From Nanobdellota archaeon (GTDB lineage Archaea > Nanobdellota > Nanobdellia > SCGC-AAA011-G17 > VGLX01), in the NCBI GenBank assembly GCA_018894775.1, contig JAHIPG010000228.1, positions 1 to 11,741 of the forward strand: a stretch of DNA of 11,741 nucleotides. The letters are read 5' to 3'. Below the pieces are notes generated by a model. That model had not been told where the DNA came from. It searched no databases and worked only from the letters and a program-made list of their open reading frames with translations. A program made the position numbers and the translations under genes. Of the stretch, positions 6,122 to 11,741 are shown one piece after another. Within the stretch, counting starts at the first letter, position 1, and every line of letters starts with the position of its first letter.

Positions 6122-7287
6122 GAATTTTTTCAGCAACATACGGTCTTAAAGTACACAGTAACTTTGATAGTATGGAATGGGGAAAACATATGAATACTGC
6201 ATTGAGGAGGATGGGGCATGATTTGATTGAGTTCGATTGGGATATAAATTATTCTACAAAAAAAAGCAGAAGTGATTGGGAAAAAAAAGAAAAATACGTT
6301 AGGAATAAACAATTAGTCGAAAAGGTTCAAAAAGCTCACGAAAAGAAAAAAATAGATTTGTTTCTATCAATAGGCAGAGAAGAATGGGCTTGTCCAGAAG
6401 GTATTGAAAAAATTAAAAAATTAGGGCTTGTCACATTAAACTTTGTGCCTGATGATATCTGGGAGACGGATTTTATGGAACATTATAAAAATCTTGCATT
6501 AGTATATGATTATAACTGGACTATTCAAATGAACTCATTTAAAAATTATACTAAAATCGGTGCCACATCTATCTACGCACCACCTGGTGCAGACCCATAT
6601 ATTTATAAGCCCTATAGTTGTGAACGAGACCTTGATGTGGTTTTTATGGGGTCGAATTTTGGGTATCGAAAAAAACTATTACAAACTATTGTCGATGCAG
6701 GATTACCTCTTCGTATATGCGGTGGCGGTTGGTATAGAGATAAACTGTGTGCAGTGAAAGTTGTATTTGATGATATTATTTATTTTTGCTGGCGCTGTAA
6801 AATTATGACTCGAGAAGAAATAACAGAACTAGCGCACGAATTGTTATTTTCGGATATAATTTGGTACATGAAGCATTTAAATGGGATAGAAGATATATTT
6901 GGCCCTGGTCTGCCACTTGACGAGTCTGTAAAAATGTACAGTCGAAGCAAAATTACTCTCAATTTTTCAGGTACTGGTGGACCTTATGAGAGAAATTTTT
7001 ATAAATCCATAAAAGCTGTAAAAGGGCGAGACGTTGAAGCACCTATGAGTGGCGCGTTTTATCTTACAGAATATACTGATGACATAGCGCAACTATATAA
7101 AATAGGGAAAGAAATTGAGATATATCGAAGCATTCCCGAATTGCTGGACAAAATTAAATACTATTTAGAAAATCCAAATGAGGTGGAAGCTATAAGAGAA
7201 GCTGGAAGAAAGAGGGCATTGCAAGATTACACATGGGAAAAATGTTTTGAAAAAATATTTGATAGGATAGGACTTTTGAAGAGGTAA
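6118..7287 (+). CDS. CgeB-like glycosyltransferase (GT-B fold)
   Basis: This 389-residue protein resembles the CgeB/DUF3880 group of glycosyltransferases. The N-terminal half has LFLSIGREEW (81-90), LVTLNFVPDD (104-113) and APPGADPYIYKP (154-165). The second half opens with DVVFMGSNFGYRKKLL (173-188). It then carries KITLNFSG and KGRDVEAPMSGAFYLTEY near 278-320, followed by a helical tail with YTWEKCFEKIF. That last block matches the C-terminal nucleotide-sugar-binding domain of this family (Glyco_trans_1_2). No membrane segment or signal peptide is evident, so it probably acts on the cytoplasmic face of the membrane and may attach the sugar made by the preceding genes (inference). GGAAGG at 6103-6108 is 9 bases before the ATG, which overlaps the dehydratase stop as ATGA. 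The insert at about residues 205-265 between the two lobes is not assigned. Confidence 0.82.
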   Translation: MRIFSATYGLKVHSNFDSMEWGKHMNTALRRMGHDLIEFDWDINYSTKKSRSDWEKKEKYVRNKQLVEKVQKAHEKKKIDLFLSIGREEWACPEGIEKIKKLGLVTLNFVPDDIWETDFMEHYKNLALVYDYNWTIQMNSFKNYTKIGATSIYAPPGADPYIYKPYSCERDLDVVFMGSNFGYRKKLLQTIVDAGLPLRICGGGWYRDKLCAVKVVFDDIIYFCWRCKIMTREEITELAHELLFSDIIWYMKHLNGIEDIFGPGLPLDESVKMYSRSKITLNFSGTGGPYERNFYKSIKAVKGRDVEAPMSGAFYLTEYTDDIAQLYKIGKEIEIYRSIPELLDKIKYYLENPNEVEAIREAGRKRALQDYTWEKCFEKIFDRIGLLKR

Positions 7288-7314
7288 GGCACTATCGATT
7301 GACAAGAAGAATCT

Positions 7315-9177
7315 TCATCTGCCTAACAAAATAATTCTTTGATTTTTTTCAGTCAACGTTTTTGGCGGAGGTAAAGTAGCACGAAGTTTCTCATTAATCT
7401 TTCGTAAAGAATCAACTTCTGGTAACGGTTTAGGTTTACACATTTTTAGTTTATTTCTCTTACCAAGAAAAACCTGCATTTTATATTCCATATAAAGTAA
7501 GTTTCGCATTGGAACGTATATCAACGAGCGCGGGAGCTTAGCTAAAATTGGAATGTTGCTTATAAGTAAAAATTCATTTAGAGATGAAATCGGTTTTAAG
7601 AGATATTCTGCTAATTTTTTAAATGAAATTGATAGAATAATGTTTTTCAATTTTCCCGTGGCTACTTTATTTCCTGAAAATTTTTGATTGTCGGGATTGC
7701 ACTTTAACCTTGTTGCTCCTTTTTTAATACCATCGCTATAATATGTTCGTATCGCTTCATAACGAAGAAGGTAATCCCAGAATAGAACTGTTTGGGGACT
7801 CATACCTGTGAGGTTAAGAAAGTTATATTTCGTGCTATATTTGTCCGATACCGAAATTAAGTAAGATTCTTCTCCATCTACGGAATTCTCAATCATACAT
7901 TGCAACAGTGCATATTCGTATAGTGGGGTTCCTGGATAAGCTGTAACATAAGGAATAACTACTTGCAAATCAGTTGGTGGTACACCTTGCATCAGTGCAA
8001 TTTTTCCAAGGAATTTACCAGATTCCATAATTGTTTCATCTGTTTCGCCAGGCATACCTACACAAAAACCGAGACCCCAATCCAACCCGCATTCATGTCT
8101 GTTTTTTAAATCAGTGTAAATATTTTCAACTGTATACCTTTTTTCCATTATTTTTAGTATTTTATCGCTACCTGACTCCACACCAAATCCCACTTTTATG
8201 CAACCACATTCTTTAAAAAATTTCAGGTCTTCCAATGTGAGATGACCGCAACGCAATCCACCTGTAATCCATAAAAAATCATGTTTTTTTAATGTTTTTG
8301 CTATTTCATATGAATGTTTTTTGTTCGTACCAAAGTTTTCATCTTGAAAACTAATTAATTGAACATCATATTTTTCTTTTAAGTCTGTTAAATGTTTATC
8401 GAATTTTTCTGGATCAAAAACATGATAGCCTTTACAAAATCGCTGACAGAAAGTACATCTATTTACACACCCTTTTGAAGTAAATACACATGCCATATTT
8501 GGTTTTCTATTTTTTTCGTATACTCGTGGAGAATCACAAAACCAACTGCATTTTTTAGCGTCACGAAAGTAGTTTTTTATCATATCTGGTTTTAGAAGAC
8601 CTTTTGCTAAGAGATCATAATCTATCATTGGGTTCTCATTATCTGGAATAGGCTCACCATAATCCGTAAACTCCATTTCGTTCTCATTATTTAGAAAGGC
8701 AATACCCTTAATTTTAGATAATTCAGGCACATCTTTTTTTCTTCCGTGTGTTTTTACATAATCAAGAAAAGCTACAAACGATTTCTCACCATCACCTAAA
8801 AAACAAATATCAATCCCAGTTTTTCTCAACAATACATTAGCTGCTGCTGCCATATTACCCCCTAAAACAATCCATGCAGAAGGAGCAGCTTTGCGAACAA
8901 TATTTGAAATAGTTTTAACTTGAAGATACGATGCAGAAACTATCGCACTTAATCCAACCACATCTGGTTGATTTGTTTTAAAGTACTCTGACATCTCGTC
9001 TGGAGTCGGCAACAACATATCTATATCGTAAAAATCTCCATGATACCCATACTTTTCCATCCATTTTAATAATGAAACAATCGCAAACTTTGGGTATACT
9101 GGGATATCGCTGGTCGCACGGTCTGTTGAACCACCATAAATCGTCTGAGGAGTACTACATAATACAACTTTCATCAT
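7315..9177 (-). CDS. Radical SAM protein with N-terminal cobalamin-binding-type domain and long C-terminal extension
   Basis: A 620-residue protein. Residues 1 to about 145 form the B12-binding-type Rossmann domain: FAIVSLLKWMEKYGY, DVVGLSAIVSASY, WIVLGGNMAAAA and FLGDGE. The radical SAM core has SKGCVNRCTFC with cluster ligands C237, C241 and C244. C210, C214, C230 and C248 lie close by and could be structural. ITGGLR, KVGFGVESGSDKIL and GFCVGMPGETDETI are normal barrel segments. After the core, from about residue 430 on, is an unassigned region ending in a basic, proline-rich tail. Members often methylate unreactive carbons, but the substrate cannot be read here. It starts with a double ATG (9177, 9174); an in-frame TGA just upstream excludes a longer start, and the ribosome site is weak. 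It is the last gene of the minus-strand set and converges on the glycosyltransferase gene with 27 bp between. Confidence 0.9.
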   Translation of the reverse strand: MMKVVLCSTPQTIYGGSTDRATSDIPVYPKFAIVSLLKWMEKYGYHGDFYDIDMLLPTPDEMSEYFKTNQPDVVGLSAIVSASYLQVKTISNIVRKAAPSAWIVLGGNMAAAANVLLRKTGIDICFLGDGEKSFVAFLDYVKTHGRKKDVPELSKIKGIAFLNNENEMEFTDYGEPIPDNENPMIDYDLLAKGLLKPDMIKNYFRDAKKCSWFCDSPRVYEKNRKPNMACVFTSKGCVNRCTFCQRFCKGYHVFDPEKFDKHLTDLKEKYDVQLISFQDENFGTNKKHSYEIAKTLKKHDFLWITGGLRCGHLTLEDLKFFKECGCIKVGFGVESGSDKILKIMEKRYTVENIYTDLKNRHECGLDWGLGFCVGMPGETDETIMESGKFLGKIALMQGVPPTDLQVVIPYVTAYPGTPLYEYALLQCMIENSVDGEESYLISVSDKYSTKYNFLNLTGMSPQTVLFWDYLLRYEAIRTYYSDGIKKGATRLKCNPDNQKFSGNKVATGKLKNIILSISFKKLAEYLLKPISSLNEFLLISNIPILAKLPRSLIYVPMRNLLYMEYKMQVFLGKRNKLKMCKPKPLPEVDSLRKINEKLRATLPPPKTLTEKNQRIILLGR

Positions 9178-9215
9178 ATCAGTCCATCATTTATTTGCTT
9201 TGCATCTTATAATGT

Positions 9216-9243
9216 ATTCTTCGTTTATATTTTTTTCTGTCAA
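9216..9243 (-). promoter_or_regulatory. Possible sigma-70-type promoter for the 620-residue radical SAM gene
   Basis: On the minus strand an exact TTGACA (9243-9238) is followed after 16 bases by AAGAAT (9221-9216, four of six matches to TATAAT). This would place the transcript start roughly 30 bases before the ATG at 9177. The gap between this gene and the SDR gene is 127 bp and holds no open frame I can support, so a separate promoter is reasonable. The -10 is weak. Confidence 0.4.
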
Positions 9244-9304
9244 CTATATCCCATCAATCTCCAATACAATATATTCTCATTTTTACATCTTTTATGAATA
9301 TTAT

Positions 9305-10288
9305 TTAAACCCTGTTTTTGTACCATTCTATTGTTCTTCTTATTCCTTCATTAAGATCTATCTTGGGAGAAAATCCTAATATTCTGCGCGCTTTGTCAAT
9401 ATTAGGTATAGACATTTCTACTTCTGCATAACTTCTGGGAGTATGAACAATCCGCGAATTAGATTTCGCAATTTGAACGACCTTTTCAGCTAAGCCTAAG
9501 ATGGTAATGGTTGTGCTTGGATTGCCAACATTGAATACAGTTCCAATTGCCTCTTCCTTTTCCAAGCAAAGAAGTATGCCATCAACCATGTCATCAATAT
9601 AACACCAAGACCTAATTTGATCACCTTCTCCATGTATGATTAAATCTTCGTTTTTAATTGCTTGAACAACAAAATTGTGAATAGCACCTTCGCCAATCTG
9701 CCCGGTTCCATAGATGTGAAATGGGTGAATTGAAACTCCAGGTAAACCAAACTTTTTATAATAATTATACACAAAATATTCTCCTGCTACCTTACCAACA
9801 GAATAATTCCAACGAGCTTCTCCAACTGGCTGTATACTCATTGGCATTTTTTCATCCACTCTAAAAGATTTAGTTCCATACACTTCGCTAGTTGAAAAAT
9901 TTATGAATCTCTCAAGTTTAGGTATAATATCCAATTCTTTGATAGCCTTTAATAAATGATAAGTTCCGAGCATATCAACTTCCAAAGTCATCATAGGATC
10001 CTTAACCACAGTATATATACCTGCTATCGCAGCAAAATGTAAAATCAAATTAACATCTTTTGGGATACTTGCTCTGAGATAATTATAGTCGAGGATATCT
10101 CCTTTAATAATATGAAGGTTATCGTGTCCCCATATTCCTGAATCCTTTAGTGAATTGCGAGAAAAGTTGTCATAAACAATTATTTGATTATCCGCAACTA
10201 GTCTTTTAATCAGGCCAGTAGCTATAAAACCGGCTCCACCTGTAATAAATATTTTTTTACCATGTATCATTTTTATACTTGATTCCAT
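9305..10288 (-). CDS. Extended SDR nucleotide-sugar enzyme, ArnA/UXS decarboxylase- or epimerase-like
   Basis: This 327-residue NAD-dependent epimerase/dehydratase has a dinucleotide loop reading GGAGFIA (17-23), so the third glycine of GxxGxxG is Ala23. VYDNF (38-42) ends in the acidic residue that usually selects NAD. The active site is FSTSEVYG (T133, S134, E135) with YSVGKVAGE giving Y162 and K166. A Thr-Ser-Glu triad is what UDP-glucuronate decarboxylases (ArnA, UXS) use, whereas dTDP-glucose 4,6-dehydratases have Thr-Asp-Glu; epimerases can also look like this. GEGDQIRSWCYIDDMVDGI is the conserved sugar-side segment and IRRTIEWY the usual end. The start is uncertain: ATG 10288 has no clear ribosome site, and ATG 10270 (MIHGKKIF) leaves a more typical short N-terminus. 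It lies downstream of the methyltransferase gene and its neighbouring remnant. Confidence 0.87.
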   Translation of the reverse strand: MESSIKMIHGKKIFITGGAGFIATGLIKRLVADNQIIVYDNFSRNSLKDSGIWGHDNLHIIKGDILDYNYLRASIPKDVNLILHFAAIAGIYTVVKDPMMTLEVDMLGTYHLLKAIKELDIIPKLERFINFSTSEVYGTKSFRVDEKMPMSIQPVGEARWNYSVGKVAGEYFVYNYYKKFGLPGVSIHPFHIYGTGQIGEGAIHNFVVQAIKNEDLIIHGEGDQIRSWCYIDDMVDGILLCLEKEEAIGTVFNVGNPSTTITILGLAEKVVQIAKSNSRIVHTPRSYAEVEMSIPNIDKARRILGFSPKIDLNEGIRRTIEWYKNRV

Positions 10289-10311
10289 ATATCAAATATT
10301 AACATATCCAT

Positions 10312-10492
10312 TTATAAATATTTGCAATTCTTCAAATCTCTACTATATTCTGCAATGGCACCCATTGCTTCTCTTGCAACTAAACTATCCTTTTTTGGCA
10401 ACTAAAAATAAACTCTTGCTAAATGCAGGGGGTAAATACTTTGGGTAAAAGTCGCAATAGAAACTTAAAAAATCTGTTTCCGCATGCGCACC
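10312..10492 (-). pseudogene. C-terminal remnant of a degraded gene, possibly a second methyltransferase
   Basis: Between the methyltransferase and SDR genes, the minus strand reads GAHAETDFLSFY, then DFYPKYLPPAFSKS, then LFLVAKKG, then TAG at 10387-10385. The FYPKYLPP and SKSLFLVAKK blocks resemble the C-terminal end of class I SAM methyltransferases. Dropping one A from the six-A run at 10391-10396 carries the frame through the TAG into VAREAMGAIAEYSRDLKNC and TAA at 10314-10312. The upstream end stops in-frame at TAA 10495-10493. A good ribosome site (GGAGG, 10517-10513) survives after the methyltransferase stop but now leads nowhere, as if the front of the gene had been deleted. The whole 237-bp gap between the two genes holds nothing else I can support. 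The family assignment is tentative. Confidence 0.5.
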
Positions 10493-10525
10493 TTAACTTG
10501 CAAATCTCAAATCCTCCAATGTATT

Positions 10526-11347
10526 TTAATCATTTTTCATAATCATCTCTGATTCATATATACCTTCTAAATTCCTTACTTTTTTTAATAGCATTATTAA
10601 AGTCTCTCCAAACAGCAACTCTTTTTGAGAAAAGGTTTTTTCATTTTTTTTGTATGAAGCCTCACTCATTTCCAGTAATTTAGCAAATGGTAAATTTTTA
10701 GAGTGTAGTTTTGTAAAAAAAGTACATATCATACGAGTTATTTTAGATAGAGGGCACAAGGCAGTCGTATATTTTAGTCTGTTAGCAGAGAGATTTTCTA
10801 CTTCAAAACCATATTTTTCTATAAGGTCTTGAAGGATTGGGTAATTTATAGGATTGATATGCCCAATATCTTCTATTTCTTCTATTTTATCGCTTAGCCA
10901 GTCATGGAGAGAACCAAAGCTGCCAGGCCAGCCATATAAAAGATAATGTACCCGGCTCAGAAAAGAGAAGTTATTCGGTGTAGAAAATAAAAATTTGCCT
11001 TCTGGTACTAAAATTCTATTAACCTCTCGAAGGATGCGGTTTGTACTCTCAAGGTGTTCTATTACTTCTACAGCGGTAACAAAATTAAAATAGTGGTCCG
11101 AATACGGCAATTTTTTGTTCAGATTTACTTTTTCAAACGGTAAATTTTTAACTTCAAATGCTTCATCTGTAATATCGCAGCAGAAAATATCAAATCCCAT
11201 AGTAGCCAGTTTCGACGCAAATCTTCCGGCCCCGGTGCCTATGTCCAGAACTTTACCACGTGGCTCTCTTGACATTAGCTCGATAATTACGTTATAGGTA
11301 TTGGGAGTAGAGCAACCCAACTGGGTACTTTCCGAAATCTTCATCAT
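10526..11347 (-). CDS. Class I SAM-dependent methyltransferase
   Basis: A 273-residue protein with the class I methyltransferase core: motif I LDIGTGAGRF (34-43), the ribose-binding acidic turn CDIT (57-60), FNFVTAVEVIEHLE (87-100) as motif II, and ILVPEGKFLFSTPN (112-125) as motif III. This pattern belongs to the Methyltransf_11/23 group common in polysaccharide clusters, where members methylate sugar hydroxyls or, less often, carbons; the acceptor is unknown. Two adjacent ATG codons (11347 and 11344) are possible; AGGAAAGGGG upstream is better spaced for the second. The first start overlaps the stop of a short upstream frame as ATGA, suggesting coupling to a former or tiny upstream gene. 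The C-terminal third (about residues 190-273) is helical and charged with no recognised motif. It appears intact, unlike the genes on either side. Confidence 0.85.
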   Translation of the reverse strand: MMKISESTQLGCSTPNTYNVIIELMSREPRGKVLDIGTGAGRFASKLATMGFDIFCCDITDEAFEVKNLPFEKVNLNKKLPYSDHYFNFVTAVEVIEHLESTNRILREVNRILVPEGKFLFSTPNNFSFLSRVHYLLYGWPGSFGSLHDWLSDKIEEIEDIGHINPINYPILQDLIEKYGFEVENLSANRLKYTTALCPLSKITRMICTFFTKLHSKNLPFAKLLEMSEASYKKNEKTFSQKELLFGETLIMLLKKVRNLEGIYESEMIMKND

Positions 11348-11478
11348 CTTCCCCTTTCCTCTACCTTATTCCAGTCTTCAGCAAATTTCCTTATGCCCAT
11401 ACATATATCTATGCTGTTTTGAATATAAAAAGATAATGTTCGGATTTTGATTTTTTGGATTGTGTTTATCTGTAGCAT
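11344..11478 (-). other. Short open frame upstream of the methyltransferase, possible gene remnant
   Basis: A 44-codon frame from ATG 11478 ends at TGA 11346-11344, overlapping the methyltransferase ATG. Its end (MGIRKFAEDWNKVEERGR) reads like a genuine protein C-terminus, but I recognise no family and there is no convincing ribosome site. It overlaps the tail of the broken acyltransferase. It may be the decayed end of that gene or of another one, or noise. Confidence 0.2.
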
Positions 11479-11741
11479 CTACCAACAAAAAGTTTTTCAA
11501 TCGTAACACCACAAATAATTGTAGCATTTGCACCTACGAGTACATCGTCATAGATTGTTACCCCCTTGATATACATTTACATAATTTTGACATTATCACC
11601 AATTTTAACATTAATGTCTATGTACATGCCTTTTCCTATATTACAATTTTTTTTCTGATTACTACATCTTCTAGAACACGAACATGATGCCGTATTCTTG
11701 TGTTATCCCCAGATATTATTGTGTTCCCCATATACTTCGGA
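11466..11741 (-). pseudogene. Broken hexapeptide-repeat acyltransferase (left-handed beta-helix, WbpD/WlbB-like)
   Basis: Read on the minus strand from the right edge, three frames each carry hexapeptide repeats. First comes NTIISGDNTRIRHHVRVLED. After a frame change at the run of eight A (11654-11647) comes NCNIGKGMYIDINVKIGDNV. A TAA follows, then KGVTIYDDVLVGANATIICG and VTIEKLF up to TAA 11468-11466. The [LIV]-G-x4 periodicity and the order of blocks match nucleotide-sugar N-acetyltransferases such as WbpD/WlbB (family knowledge: they acetylate a 3-amino group of UDP-linked sugars). At least three lesions are visible: a +2 or -1 slip in the A run, a stop with a small deletion near 11573, and a deletion near the end where a typical EKNAFVGAGA would be expected. 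Multiple independent lesions argue for a true pseudogene. The 5' part may extend beyond the window. Confidence 0.75.

Noticed and set aside
10391..10396. The A6 run as a programmed frameshift site in a real gene
   Set aside because: Joining the frames requires a net +1 change, not the usual -1 slip on A-AAA-AAG. The upstream part has no start and is preceded by an in-frame stop, so decay is simpler.
11460..11687. A 75-codon plus-strand frame at the right edge
   Set aside because: It is antisense to the hexapeptide repeats of the broken acyltransferase, which are clearly coding-derived on the minus strand; its own translation is Ile/Thr/Asn-rich with no family.
1..11741. Mobile elements, att sites, JUMPstart/ops element, tRNA or CRISPR
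   Set aside because: No transposase, integrase, terminal inverted repeats, tRNA-like cloverleaf or regularly spaced repeats were seen while reading both strands. I could not run a search, so short or degenerate elements may be missed.

Overview
This looks like a surface-polysaccharide (O-antigen, capsule or similar glycan) gene region from an AT-rich bacterium. Sampled 60-base lines of the flanking genes run from about 23 to 37% G+C. Nucleotide-sugar epimerases, a split transketolase, a DegT/StrS-family PLP protein, a CgeB-type glycosyltransferase, a methyltransferase, a broken hexapeptide acyltransferase and two probable cobalamin-binding radical SAM proteins are the usual parts of such loci. 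The two radical SAM proteins would fit an anaerobic or environmental lineage, but nothing here fixes the taxon. I saw no tRNA, rRNA, CRISPR array, insertion sequence or phage gene.

Left half, plus strand (1-7287). The tail of a GDP-fucose-synthase-like epimerase overlaps, as ATGA, a split transketolase: an N-terminal TPP-binding subunit, then a C-terminal subunit. An extended SDR follows, again through an ATGA overlap, then a B12-binding radical SAM protein and a Nudix hydrolase. The spacing is that of one translationally coupled operon. A 163-bp gap with a weak hairpin and T-run precedes a second unit: a DegT/StrS-family protein joined by an ATGA overlap to a CgeB-like glycosyltransferase. 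The DegT/StrS protein carries His where aminotransferases have the PLP-binding Lys. It therefore looks like a ColD/RfbH-type sugar 3-dehydratase and not an aminotransferase.

Right half, minus strand (7315-11741, read right to left). A decayed hexapeptide-repeat acyltransferase, a complete SAM methyltransferase, a C-terminal remnant that resembles a second methyltransferase, an extended SDR resembling ArnA/UXS decarboxylases, and a 620-residue B12-binding radical SAM protein with a plausible promoter of its own. The two halves converge with 27 bp between the last genes.

Working model (inference). The GDP-fucose-synthase/ColC-like epimerase and the His-type 3-dehydratase point to a GDP-linked 4-keto-3,6-dideoxyhexose. 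The split transketolase could add a two-carbon ketol unit to such a 4-keto sugar. This would parallel the TPP enzyme YerE, which adds an acetyl unit in yersiniose synthesis, and an SDR would then reduce the product. That would give a 4-C-branched dideoxy sugar, to be attached by the glycosyltransferase. The role of the radical SAM protein in this operon is unknown. The body of the transketolase N-subunit gene is markedly richer in G+C (about 50%) than its partner and neighbours, which suggests a recombinational replacement.
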